Origin: Sapria himalayana
Lineage: Eukaryota; Streptophyta; Magnoliopsida; Malpighiales; Rafflesiaceae
Reading direction: 5' to 3'
Assembly (NCBI GenBank): GCA_029783825.1
Contig: JAREIK010010175.1
Span: forward strand, 1 to 64,000
DNA: 64,000 nt
Under the pieces are notes generated by a model. That model did not search any database. It worked only from the letters and a program-made list of their open reading frames with translations, and had not been told where the DNA came from. Numbering within the stretch: position 1 is the stretch's first letter; each line of letters opens with the position of its first letter. The position numbers and the translations under genes were made by a program. Shown one piece after another: positions 16,501-27,624 of the stretch.

Positions 16501-16645
16501 CTATCTATCTATATATCCCTCTATGTGTCTATTTGTTTATATATCTATTTATTTATCTATTTATTATCTATTTGTCTATCAATAAATTTGTTTACCTATA
16601 TATATATACATCACTATCTATTTTGTATATGTCTATCTATTTTTG

Positions 16646-16690
<45 letters not shown>

Positions 16691-17111
16691 CTATATATCT
16701 ATCTAACTATCTATCTAGCAATCTAAATATCTATGTGTCTATCTATCTATCAGGCATTCTGTCTATTTGTCGATCTATCTATTTTTCTATATGTCAATCT
16801 AACTATCTATCTATCTTTCTCTCTATTAGTCTATCTGTCTATTTATTTATCAATTTATTTGACTATTTGTCTATCTATTTATCTATCTATTTGTCTATTT
16901 ATCTAATTATTTATCTATCCATATGTAAATCTATCTATCATTCTATCTATTTATTTGTAAATCTATTTGTCTATCTATCTAATTATCTATCTATATTTTT
17001 GTATATCGATATATCTTTCTTTCTTTCTAACTGTTTATATTTCTATCTAACTATCTATCTATCGATCAGTCTATCATACAGTCTATCTATTTGTATATCT
17101 ACCTGTCTATC

Positions 17112-17120
17112 TATCATCTT
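17112..17120 (+). other. Left target-site duplication of the LINE (TATCATCTT)
   Basis: TATCATCTT lies immediately left of the poly(T) that is the reverse-strand poly(A) tail. The identical 9-mer is at 23879-23887, immediately outside the element's 5' end. The flanking sequence on both sides is TCTA array, as expected for one target-primed insertion. Confidence 0.85.
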
Positions 17121-17121
17121 C

Positions 17122-17131
17122 TTTTTTTTTT
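17122..17131 (-). other. Poly(A) tail of the LINE
   Basis: Ten T on the plus strand, next to the left target duplication, read as A10 at the 3' end of the minus-strand element. This is the usual 3' mark of target-primed reverse transcription. Confidence 0.85.
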
Positions 17132-18526
17132 AAAGTTGTTTATTAATTTTAACCCTCTCTTTTGGCGGAGGAATACCCTTTTTACAAACTAAAATCTACC
17201 CTTATCCCTCTTACACCCATACACTTTAATGAAAAAAAGAGACAAAGAACCAAGCCTAATTTTAATATGAGTACGTGAGCTCGCTTTGAGCTTATTTGTT
17301 TAAAGATCTTGAGTTATTTTTAACTTCCATTCTGAACTTGTAACTCGGTTATATGCCCACTTCCTTAATGTTAACTTTCCCTTTGTGAACCTCCTTCTAT
17401 AAGTCAGTTGACGGCTCCAAAGTGACAAGCTTCACAAGGCAGCTCGGTCTCAAATCTAACAGTTTTGGAACACCCTTGAACAGCTTCCATGAATGATAGC
17501 TCGATAGAAACCTTGACATCTTGCCCACCAAGCTTCTGTTTAAACATATTGCCAAATATATCGCCCATGGAGAAGATGTCCTCAAATGGGTTGCCGAAAC
17601 CAGCTTCACCATGATGGAAGCCTGTGCCAGCTTTCTGTTCGAAAGCTTCATGCCCAAGCTGAAACTTTATTGCATAAACACCCTTCATGCTACACTTTTT
17701 CTCCAGCCCTTTGAATCTTGCTCCCTCTAGTTCTTCACTTTATAAGCTGTTCCGGAGCCTTGACTTTCACTATATATGCTGCACTCTACACTTTATATGC
17801 TGTTACAAGAGCTTGACTAACCCTTCATCATGTATGCTGTATAATACCTGCGCTACTAAGAAAACCAAGAAAACAAAGCCAAATATACATTTTATTTCTT
17901 TTCTCCCTCCTAGATTCCTTTCTAAACAAACCTAGAACTGTAGGGACAGAAATTCCCCTACCGACTGCCTCCATTCCTTCTAACAGCTTAATTTTCGCTA
18001 TATTGCCCTCCATGTTTTGCTATTTTCACTTTTCCATTCTTCTCTTTACTCCTGCTATCTTCATGTTCATTTTGCTGCCTTCCTTTGCTTGACTTCTGGA
18101 ATTCATTGCCGTATCCCAGCAACTTTGCGCTCCATTTTTCCCCCATAGCCGCTTCATTTCTGTACCCTCATTGAACCTTAGCAAATCTGAAATTTGCTTC
18201 CTTAATGACAACAAGACCTATTCTATACACCAACGTCTAATGTTCTAGCATCCTAACTAATTAATTAACACATGACCTTGCAACATTGTTCTCATAAGCA
18301 TAAATAAGACTTTTAAACATACAATAAACAAAGAAATAAAGCAAATGAGGTTTAGACTGCATGTGCCAACAAATCTTGCCTCCCAATGAATGAAGATTTG
18401 AGTGAGCTGCGCTGCTAAGAAAGACAAATACATCTATACCATATTCCCCAAGAGAACCCCATTTTTTACCGTTAACCTTTCCTCTTCTATTATACCTATA
18501 TGATCTATTAATATTTTAACTGGCTC
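17132..18526 (-). other. LINE 3' region with non-LINE passenger sequence
   Basis: About 1.4 kb between the end of the ORF2 frame and the A tail, long for a plant LINE 3' UTR. It holds the DnaJ fragment (17404-17722). It also holds two in-frame open stretches on the minus strand (18214-18026 and 18013-17828, separated by two stops), whose 62- and 61-residue products I do not recognise. No internal A-rich tract marks a junction between LINE and passenger. Confidence 0.55.
17404..17722 (-). pseudogene. Fragment of a mitochondrial-type DnaJ (GFA2-like Hsp40) gene
   Basis: The minus-strand frame reads LGHEAFEQ, then a Gly/Phe-rich stretch with NPFEDIF and GDIFGNMFKQ, then GGQDVKV and LSFMEAVQGCSKTV. 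It ends at PCEAC, the first Cys pair of the DnaJ zinc-finger domain, after which homology stops and a stop codon follows. This order and wording match plant type-I DnaJ proteins of the GFA2 class, which act as Hsp70 co-chaperones in mitochondria (family knowledge). The J domain with HPD, the rest of the zinc finger and the C-terminal substrate domains are absent. About 80 of roughly 450 residues remain. The fragment lies inside the LINE, in sense with it, so it was probably carried along by 3' transduction or a chimeric transcript. It is not a functional chaperone gene. Confidence 0.82.
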
Positions 18527-21500
18527 TCACCTTCTACCCTTACTAACTCTAACATAGGGAATTGCATTCTTGTCTAGTTCCACCAGGCCTTTTATTTTTA
18601 TCGGCAGAGTAACCTCATCATATTCTGCTTCTCCTTTTTGCGATCCTAGCCTTGCAAGATTGTATGCCGAGGTGTTTAGCTCTCTCTATATATGTAATAT
18701 TGATGCATTCAGTTCTTCTATGAGATTCAAAATAATTTCTAATTCCTCTTCTTGTTTCCAAAGAGATATTTTCTTTGTTACTAAATTGACTAATAGCAAT
18801 GAATCTACCTGTATTTGAATATTCTTATAGTCTAATTTTTTACAAACAGTTAAACCTAAATTTAATGCTCTAATTTCTGAATGTAGAGCCGAGGCTGCTA
18901 CACTAACTGTAGTAAAAGCTTTCATAACTATCCCTGAAGAATCTCTTATTAATCCACCTCCCCCCGCTATACCTGTGTCCCTATTAAAGCTTCCATCCGT
19001 ATTTAATGAGAGTTTTCCTTCCGGAGGTTTGTGCCAAGAGATACTTTTCGCCCAATATTGTTTATTTATTTTTATATTTAGGAACCATTCCCGTTCTGCT
19101 TTCTTTTCTGTGTGTATTTTATTTAAAATTACAGGGTTAAAATTTGAAATGTTACTTATTTCCTGCCTGATTTCTTGTGATATTGCATACGTGTTCATTT
19201 TCTTTCCTTCAAACCTACTCCTATTTCGAGCCTTCCATATACACCATATTATTACATGTGGTAAGTACATATTAAGCCAGATTCTAGTAGGATTAGTAGA
19301 GATTACTTTTTCCCATGTTTTAATTCGTTCAATTATACCATCTTCTCTTTTAATGATTTGCTTTGTTTCATCAAATTTCTTCCAGACCTGTATGGCGATT
19401 TTACCTTTCGAAAATAGGTGATCCATAGATTCTTCTTCCTCTAAGAAGCATTCACATCTAGACACCAATTTAATGCGCTTTCTTTGAACATTAGTATCCA
19501 CAGGTATTGCATTTGTTGTTACTTTCCATGCTAGCGAGCACATTTTCTGTGGTATACCTGCCCTCCAGACCCATTTAGATATAGATTGAACAGGTTTTTT
19601 TTTCCTAATTAATTCCTTTACCGATTTAAGTGTAAAATTACCTTGTGGTGTTAGGATCCATTTCCAACCACTCTTTTTTAATATTGAATGAGATTCTACT
19701 TTTTCCTTTTGTTTTTCCAAGGCTTTCCAATTATTTGAAACTTTCTTAGGCCGCTTTACTAAATATCTTGCCCTCATATATTTTGCCCAAAGACTGTCAT
19801 TTTCCTTCAACCTCCACCATCCTTTGCAATCCCATGCGGTGGTCATATCTTGTAGAGAGATTATTCCTAAACCTGCCTCTGCTTTTGGATAACAAATATC
19901 TCCTCAATTTTTCCAATGAATTTTATTCTTCCCTTCTTTTTTGCCCCATAGAAAATTTGTCATCTCCATTTCTATTTTATTTGTGAATTTCTTCGGAGGG
20001 TGTATTACGGATAGGATATGAACCAGCGTTCTTTGAAGCACGTGCGAAATTAATGTAACCCGTCCCCCAAATCCTAGTAAGTCCTCTTTCCAACCTGCTA
20101 TTTTCTTTCTCATTTTTTCTTGCAGAGTTGCTAAATATTCCTCTCTCAATTTTCCTTCAAATATTGGGCAGCCTAAATAAATTAAAGCTCCCTTATTTTG
20201 GGTGAAACCAGTTAAATTTTTAATTTTGTTTATATCTTTCTCCAAAGCTTTTTTTCCCAGTATAAACTGGCACTTCTTTTTATTTACCACCTGACCTGTT
20301 TCTAATTCAAATAGTTGTAGTAATTCTATAAGGTATATTAAAGATCTTTTACTTGCATTTGTGAAAATTATTAAATCATCAGCATAGGCCAAACAACCTA
20401 TTCTCGGAGTGTTTTTAGGTTGACTAAAAGGTAAAATTTTCCCTTCCGACATTCTTTTGTTTAAATTAAGAATAAGCAATTCTAGATATATATCAAATAG
20501 TAAGGGGGAAAAGGGGTCTCCCTTCCTTAGACTTCTTTTTGGTTTGAATTCTTCACCTATATTTCCATTTATAATAATTCTAACCCAAATATTCGAAACA
20601 CATCTATAAATTAAATCTATGCATAATTCGAAGAAACCATATTTTCTCAGTACAAAGCAAAGTACATCCCATTCAACCCTGTCAAATGCTTTGGACAAAT
20701 CCAACTTGATAGCTAGATTGTGCCCTCTTTTTTTAGCTAAAATGTTTTTCATCATTTTTGATGCTAACCTAATATTTTCAATCATCAGTCTGTTTTTAAC
20801 AAAACCCATTTGTTCTTGTGAGATTATTAATGGCAAAATATTACTTAACCTGTTCTGAATTATTTTGGCTAAAATCTTATAAATCACATTACACAAGCTT
20901 ATTGGCCTAAAATCCTCACATATCTGTGGGGCGTCTTTTTTAGGAATAAGAACTATGTATGAGTTTGCCCAGGCTTTAGGGATATCTGCACCGACGAAAA
21001 AGCTAGTAATTGCTAAAACTAGATCATGTTTAATAATGGGCCAATTTAACTGATAAAAATAGTTATTCCATCCGTCTGGACCCGCTGCACTATCTTTATC
21101 AAGATTAAAAACCGCATTTTTTACCTCTTCCTCCTCTGGTATATTTTCCATCATTTGATTCTGATCTTGTGTAATGGAAGCCCTGATCTCCTGTATTAAG
21201 GAGTTCCCTTCGTGAGACACATGCCCACATAAGTGTGATTTAAAAAAAACCTCAAAGAGAGTTCCAATTTGCTTGTCTTCTTCTATCCATTTTCCTTCTG
21301 TGTTTTTTAAAGCTTTAATTCTATTTTTCTGAGTTTTTATTTTACTCATATTATGAAAAAATTTAGTGTTTCTATCGCCTTCTTTTAGCCATTTAATTTT
21401 TGCTCGTTGTTTCCAATATACCTCCTCCATATGTAATTTTAAGCTCAATTCAGCTTTAGCCTTATTTAATTCTTGTCTAATCTTATCATCATTTTTATTA

Positions 21501-22423
21501 TCATATTCAATTTCTAATTTTTCTACCTTCTCTTCTGCTTGTTTTATTTTCAGATTTATAATCCCAAAAACTTTTTTATTCCATGATTTTAAATGTTTTT
21601 TAAGTCTATTTAACTTGAACATTAGAACCTACATCGGTTTACCCTGTGCTGGCTCTGACCAAGATTCTTTCACCAATTTTTCAAATTCTGGATGCTTTCC
21701 CCACATATTTTGAAATTTAAAGCTTCTTATGCTCCTTTTATTATGATGAATAGTTATAAGAAGTGGAGAGTGATCTGAATAGATTCTGCTTAAATGCCTA
21801 AGCGATGTTGACCCGTGCGAAGCTACCCACTTAGCATTACACATTACCCTATCTAGTCTGGCCCAAATTGCCCTTCTTTTACTCCAGTTGTTACACCAGG
21901 TGTAATTTGAGCCCGTATAAGCTATTTCCATTAGACTTGATTTAGAGATCGCCTCATTAAATTGAGACATTGCTATTGTGTTCGGAGTTTTTCCTCCCTT
22001 CTTCTCTAAAGAGCTTCTAATTACATTAAAATCTCCTCCTATTAACCAAGGAGTATTTTTTGATGCTATATCCCGCATTTCCTCCCATAAAACCAACCTA
22101 GCTTTTTTATCATTTTTAGCATATACCACCGATATTATATCTTCTGTATTTTTATTCATTTTAAAGTGTATTATTTGTTCTGTGTCTTTTAATATTTCAA
22201 TGTCTAGATTATTATGCCACATTAACTAGAGTTTACTATTTAAATTAGATAATGAATTATTAAACCCTAATATTCTACTATATTTTATTATTTGATCCTG
22301 CTGTGTCATAGGTTCTGTTATAGCTACTAAAGCAATTTTATATGTTTTAATCAGATTTTTAAGCCTATTTATCGAAGGGTTATTTGCCACCCCTCTGATA
22401 TTCCAATACATATATCTATCCAT
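18527..22423 (-). pseudogene. LINE ORF2: endonuclease, reverse transcriptase, RNase H, with four in-frame stops
   Basis: One frame of 1,299 codons from ATG at 22423 to TGA at 18527, interrupted by TAG at 22228-22226 (codon 66), TAG at 21631-21629 (265), TGA at 19906-19904 (840) and TAG at 18688-18686 (1246). I found no frameshift. Domains in order: APE-type endonuclease (NIRG near residue 8, ITEP near 38, GGDFNVI, SDHSPLL); reverse transcriptase (PDGWNN, LIPKKDAP, FRPISLCNVIYK, LDLSKAFDRVEWD, RKGDPFSPLLF and the catalytic YADD in CLAYADDLIIF); zf-RVT with a degraded Cys/His set (CECFLEEEESMDHLF); RNase H (NTDGSFNRD, LHSEIRAL, VDSLLL, RELNTSAYNLARLG). The protein would nick DNA and copy its own RNA. 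The fourth stop lies between the last two RNase H motifs. The first ATG overlaps the ORF1 stop. This copy should be inactive unless supplied in trans. Confidence 0.93.
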
Positions 22424-23762
22424 TAAAACCTAATTTGGATTGTAATCTAGTTATGCATTTTGAATCATATTTTTTATCTTTCCTCATATTTCTCGCACTC
22501 TTGGGAGGAATAGATTGAGATAATACATTATATTTTTCTAGTTTACCGAGTTGCATAGTCATTCTCTTTATGGCTTCCATAGATTGAAATTTATTTAAAT
22601 TTTCCCCAATTTTATCGTACATTTCTAAATCATCCTTCGCTTCTCCTAAGTAACTTTCTTTCTTGACTTCCTCTATACCTAATTGAGAAAAACTAAACAC
22701 CTCCGAATCTTCATCCGGAATGTCTAGGAGATCCTCCTCTATCCAGCTGTAATCTTCTATTTTTTCCTTTAACACCCTTCTATGTTTATTTTTCCTAGCA
22801 CTTTTTCTTCTAAATTTCACCACCTCCCATCTCTCTTCCTTATTCTCTTCATTACTACCCTCTATGCTTACCTCCCTAATGCTTCCATCTCCCTCCTCCT
22901 CCAAGAAAAAACTCTCATTCTCTCTCCTACTCTCCTCTTCTTCTTCCCCTAAACCTAGAGGTTTCGGGGCCACATCCTCCCTCCTTATCCATGTTTCTAC
23001 TTTTCTTATTGCAGCTACTTGCCCTTTCACCTTTCCTAATGGCTCTCTAACTATTTTACATTCAGATTTATCGTACCCAAGCCTATTACAGATTAAGCAA
23101 TATGAGGGCATGTTTTCGGGTATGACATTTTGCCAATAGCCATTGTTCTGCCCATCTTCTCCCTCTCCTATCCAAATTTCATTAGGCAGAGGAGTAAGGA
23201 GATTACACTCTACACATACTCGAGCCTTACTAGGCCGAGTTAATGTCACAGTGGCCTCATCCCGAAGCAAAGGTTTGCCCAAACAAGAGGTTATCGCATA
23301 GAGAGGATTAGCATTAAACAGGTATATAGGAAGGTTCGGCAAAGAGAACCAAACCAGTGCAACAGGCGCCTCCACCTTTGGACTGAAGTCCTTCGTCCAT
23401 TTCAGCACGCGCATGAGGAAACCACTTACTTGCCATGCTCCACGGTGCCATATGCGATAATAATCATCAACTGAAAAACACTGAATAAACACATGTTTCG
23501 CGTCATAATCGGCCAGCTTTACCCTTCCCATGAGCTTCAGAGAGGAGAAGAACTGTTGTATATCGCTCGGGCGAGGCCTACCGTGGGAGAATTTGCCGAT
23601 AAGCATGTATTGATAAGGCTCCTTGAGCTTCTGTAACTCGTCAGCTGAAAAAATGATAATGGGGTTCCCGTTTTTTGCTCCGAAAGTACGCGAGTATGGT
23701 GCGGGCTCCTTTGTTATCAAGGAAAATGATTTATTCTTTGTGAATAAATTATTTTGCTCCAT
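22416..23762 (-). CDS. LINE ORF1 protein (DUF4283 and zinc-knuckle RNA-binding protein)
   Basis: Open for 448 residues from the first ATG at 23762 to TAG at 22416. The same frame stays open upstream without another ATG, and a TTG at 23795 is a less likely start. The N-terminal part is DUF4283-like (GKFSHGRPRPSDIQQFFSSL, then YYRIWHRGAWQVSGFLM and FSPKVEAPVALVWFSLPNLP). A Cys pair in a CVECN segment follows. Next is a knuckle CLICNRLGYDKSEC, in which the usual CCHC histidine is tyrosine. The C-terminal half is acidic, then Lys/Arg-rich, and low in complexity. Such proteins bind LINE RNA and act as nucleic-acid chaperones in the particle. The stop overlaps the ORF2 start by 8 nt. Intact length suggests youth. 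Whether the Tyr change weakens zinc binding is unknown. Confidence 0.88.
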   Translation of the reverse strand: MEQNNLFTKNKSFSLITKEPAPYSRTFGAKNGNPIIIFSADELQKLKEPYQYMLIGKFSHGRPRPSDIQQFFSSLKLMGRVKLADYDAKHVFIQCFSVDDYYRIWHRGAWQVSGFLMRVLKWTKDFSPKVEAPVALVWFSLPNLPIYLFNANPLYAITSCLGKPLLRDEATVTLTRPSKARVCVECNLLTPLPNEIWIGEGEDGQNNGYWQNVIPENMPSYCLICNRLGYDKSECKIVREPLGKVKGQVAAIRKVETWIRREDVAPKPLGLGEEEEESRRENESFFLEEEGDGSIREVSIEGSNEENKEERWEVVKFRRKSARKNKHRRVLKEKIEDYSWIEEDLLDIPDEDSEVFSFSQLGIEEVKKESYLGEAKDDLEMYDKIGENLNKFQSMEAIKRMTMQLGKLEKYNVLSQSIPPKSARNMRKDKKYDSKCITRLQSKLGFNG

Positions 23763-23878
23763 TTTGCACTTGAAAGGAGCTTGATTTGAGCTCAAATGGC
23801 GGTTTTCTCTCTCTAGAAAGAGGGATTCTCTCTCTACGGGTTGAGAGCTTCTACTTCGCCGAGAGATCAGTGCAATGG
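23763..23878 (-). promoter_or_regulatory. LINE 5' leader
   Basis: About 116 bp between the right target duplication and the first ORF1 ATG, rich in CT and GA (read on the minus strand: CTGATCTCTCGGCGAAG, then GTAGAGAGAGAATCCC). A short pyrimidine-rich leader at the intact end is typical of full-length plant L1 copies and would hold the internal promoter. No TATA box is seen. Confidence 0.5.
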
Positions 23879-23887
23879 TATCATCTT
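23879..23887 (+). other. Right target-site duplication of the LINE (TATCATCTT)
   Basis: A perfect copy of the 9-mer at 17112-17120. The TCTA-like array resumes right after it. Confidence 0.85.
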
Positions 23888-24578
23888 GTTTTATTTTTAT
23901 CTGTCTTTCAATCTTTCTTTCGATATGTTAATATATTTATTTTAGTCAATCTATCTATTTATCTTTCTATATATTTTCCAATCTATGTGTCTATCTATCT
24001 ATCTATCTATTTGTCTATATATCTGTCTATATATTTGTTTATATCTATCTATTATCTCTGTATTATTTATCTATCTATCTATCTGTCAGTGTATGTGTAT
24101 GTCTATCTATCTGTCTATTTGTCTATCTATCTACCCATCTATCTGTCTGCCTATCTTTCTTTATATCTATCTATCTATGTGTATATGTATATCTCTATTA
24201 ATCTATTTGATTTAACTATATATCTATCTATTTATCTATCTGTCTATTTATCTGTCTATCTATCTATCTATATGTCTATCTATCTGTCTATCTATCTGTT
24301 TATCTATTTATCTATCTATCAATGTATGTATCTATCTATTTATATGTTTGTCTGTCTATCTATATTTTTATCTATCTTTCTATTTGTCTTTTTATATGCG
24401 AGTCTATTTGTTTCTAAATCTATCTGCCTAACAATATTTTGATCTATCTTTCTATCTATATATTTATTTATCTTTCTATTTTTCTATCTAGCTGTTTGTC
24501 TAACTTTATGTGTATCTTTCTATCTATATGTTTATATGAATGTCTATCTGTCTGTCGATTTATTTGTCTATGTGTTTG

Positions 24579-24621
<43 letters not shown>

Positions 24622-26207
24622 CTTTCATTATTTCATTTTATTTATCTATATGTCTGTCTATCTATCTATCTATCAATCTATCAATCTATTTGTTCTCTAT
24701 CTATATGTTTATATATATGTCTATCTATATGTTTATCTATGTTTCTATCTATCTATCGATCTATCTATATATCTTCTTTCTATCTTTTTATCTATCATTA
24801 AATCTATCTATTTGTCTAACTATATGTCTTTCTATTTGTCTATCTATCTATCTATCTAACAGTTTGTCTATCGATCCGTATATTAATCTGTATATTAATT
24901 TCTCTATCTTTTTGTCTATCTATCTATATATCTATTTGTCCATCTATCTATCTGTCTATCTATATATCTATCTATATGTTTATCTATCTGTTTATCTACA
25001 TATCTCTCTATATGTATATTTATCAATATATAATTCTGTCTACTTATCTATCTATATATTTTTGTGTCTATATATCTATCTATCTACTTGTCTATCTATT
25101 TGTCCATCTATCTATATGTCTATCTATATGACTATATAACTTTCTATCAATCAATCTATCTATCTATCTATGTGTCTATCTATTTGTCTATCTATCTGAC
25201 TATTTATTTGTATAAGTATCTATCTAACTATAAACTATTGATCTATGTGCCTATCAATCTGTCTATCTTTTTCTCTAATTATTTGTCTATTTATATATCT
25301 ATTTGTCTGTCTATCTGTCTGTCTATATGTCTGTCTATCTATCTATCTGCTTATCTTTCTATGTATCTATCTATCTATATGTCTATCATTTTATCTTTTT
25401 TTCTCTCTATCTAATTGTCTATATATTTGCATATCTTTCTATGTATCTGTCTATCTATATGTCTATCTTTTTATCTTTTTTTCTCTCTATCTATCTATAT
25501 ATCTATTTATCCATCTATATATCTTTCTTTATGTCTATCTATTTGTCTATATATCTATCTATTTTATTGTTTATCAATATGTCTTTCTATATGTTTATCT
25601 ATCTCTCTATCTATCTATATATCTATTTGTCTATATATTAATCTATCTATCCATCTGTCTATCTATCCATCTATCCTTCTATTTATCTGACTATCAATCT
25701 TTTTAACGATTTGAATATCTATCTATCTATTTGTTTGTTCTTATATCTATTTATCTATCTATCGACATGTCTATCTCTCTATCTATTTATATGTATCTCT
25801 TTGTCTATATATCTATCTGTCTATCTATCTATCTATCTATTTATCTGTCTAACTATTTGTATATTTATCTGACTATTTCTCTGTATAAGTATCTATCTTT
25901 CTCACTATCTATTTGTCTATCTATTTGTCTAATTATTTATCAATCTTTCTACCATTCTATCTATCTATCTATCTATCTATGTGTTTGTCTATCTATCTGT
26001 CCATCTTTCTATCTATCTATCTATCAATATGTCTATCATTTTATCTATTTTCTTTATATAATTCTGTCTATCTATTTGTCCATCTATCTATTTATCTATC
26101 TATCTATCTTTATGTCTATCTATTAGTCTATCTATATGTCTATCTATCTATTTATTTATTTGTTTATCATAATGTCTTTCTATCTATTTATCTATTTATC
26201 TATATAT

Positions 26208-26253
<46 letters not shown>

Positions 26254-27620
26254 ATCTATCTATCTATCTATCTATCTGTATATCTATTTATCTATCTATT
26301 TGTTTATCTATCCATCCATCTATCCTTCTATTTATCTATCTATCTACCTATTTATATATGTATCTATCTATCTATCTAACTATATATTTCTTTTTTTAAC
26401 TATATGTCAATCTATCTATCTATATGTCTCTATCTAGCTATCTATTTGTCTATCTATCTTTTTATATATCTATCTAACTATATGACTATCAATTGTTCTA
26501 TCAATCTATCTATGTATTTGACTATGTATCTATCTAACTATCTATCAATTATCTATCTTTTTATTTGTCTAACTATCTTTCTTTCTGTCTATCAATCTAT
26601 TTATTTATTTATCTATCTATATATCTATCTATCTTTCTATCTATCTGTCTATCTATATATCTATTTTTCTATCTTTCTATCTAGTTATCTTTTTATCTAT
26701 CATTATATATTTCTATCTATCTCTCTATCTATATGTCTACCTATCTATTTATAAATCAATCTATCTATCTATCTATATGATTATCTATCTATATATCTAT
26801 CTGTTTATCTAGCTATTTATTTATCTATCTTTGTGTATATATATCTTTCTATCTATTTATCTATCAATATGTTTATCTATCTATCTGTGTCTATCTATCT
26901 ATCTATCTATATATATCTATCTATTTGTCTATCTTTCTATCAATATTTCTATATATCTCTCTATCTATCTATCTATTTCTCTATCTATTTATATATATAT
27001 TTGTCTTTAAACATGCCTATCTATCTATCTATATGTCTATTAATATATCTCACTATCTATCTATCAATATGTCTTTTTATCATTCTATCAATCTGTCTAT
27101 CTATTTGTCTATATATCTATCTATATATATGTGTATCTATATGTCTATCAATCTTTCTATTTATTTGTCTATCTATCTTTCTATATATATATCTATCTAT
27201 CTATCTGCCTATCTACCTATTAGTTTTTAATTATATCTATCTTTTTATCTACCTATCTATCTATCTATCTATCATTCAATCTATCTGTCAATCTATCTAT
27301 CAATCTATTTGTCTATTTATTTGTCTATCTTTCTCTCTATCTATTCGTCTATCTATCCATCTATCTATCTTTCTATGATTCTTTTAATTTGTGTCTAAAT
27401 ATCTATCTGTCTGTCTGTCAACTAATCTGTCTAATTATTTATCTAACTATTTGTCTATCTATCTATCTATAGATATATCTATTTATCTATCTATCTTTAA
27501 GAAAAAATCTATCAATTTATATATCTATCTATATGTCCATCAATCTGTCTCTAAATTTGTTTATCTATATGTCTATCTATCTAATAATCTTACTATCTAT
27601 TTATTTGTCTATCTATATGT
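23888..27620 (+). repeat. TCTA satellite, second block
   Basis: The array continues in the same orientation as the first block, with a 33-bp TG run at 24587-24619 and a 40-bp TA run near 26211-26251. It ends where palindromic TA repeats of a CACTA element begin. There are no genes. Confidence 0.95.
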
Positions 27621-27624
27621 ATGT

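Larger units (their letters stand above)
1..17120 (+). repeat. Degenerate TCTA (GATA) tetranucleotide satellite, left block
   Basis: Almost every position fits a 4-bp TCTA period with point variants (TGTC, TTTC, CAATC, TTTG) and short TA runs. The array enters from the left window edge and stops at the LINE target site. A 4-bp unit read in codons gives a 12-bp cycle (Tyr-Leu-Ser-Ile) with no stop in any plus-strand frame. The minus strand (TAGA) has TAG in every frame. That explains the many long plus-strand reading frames, which are not genes. The orientation matches all later TCTA blocks, so this is one interrupted array. Confidence 0.97.
17121..23878 (-). mobile_element. Full-length plant L1-type LINE inserted in the TCTA array
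   Basis: A minus-strand non-LTR retrotransposon of about 6.76 kb. In element order it has a short CT/GA-rich 5' leader (23763-23878), ORF1 with DUF4283 and a zinc knuckle, ORF2 with APE-type endonuclease, reverse transcriptase, zf-RVT and RNase H, a 3' region of about 1.4 kb, and a 10-nt A tail (T run at 17122-17131). It is flanked by a perfect 9-bp duplication. The RNase H places it with plant L1 elements that acquired this domain. ORF1 is open but ORF2 has four in-frame stops, so this copy cannot be autonomous. Full length and the absence of frameshifts suggest a fairly recent insertion (inference). Confidence 0.92.

Noticed and set aside
1..17120. Dozens of long plus-strand reading frames rich in Tyr, Leu, Ser and Ile
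   Set aside because: They are direct translations of the TCTA period, occur in all three plus frames at once, and show no start, domain or conserved non-repeat sequence.
17521..17935. Plus-strand reading frames opposite the DnaJ fragment
   Set aside because: They are antisense shadows. Only the minus frame shows family similarity.
18975..21713. Plus-strand frames of 79-148 codons over the LINE
   Set aside because: They lie antisense to the reverse transcriptase and RNase H frame and have no recognisable content.
27481..27510. TTTAAGAAAAAATCT as the missing 3' CACTA terminus
   Set aside because: It resembles CAATACAAGAAAAATCT only in the A run and is followed by more TCTA array, not by TAGCTAGGG repeats.
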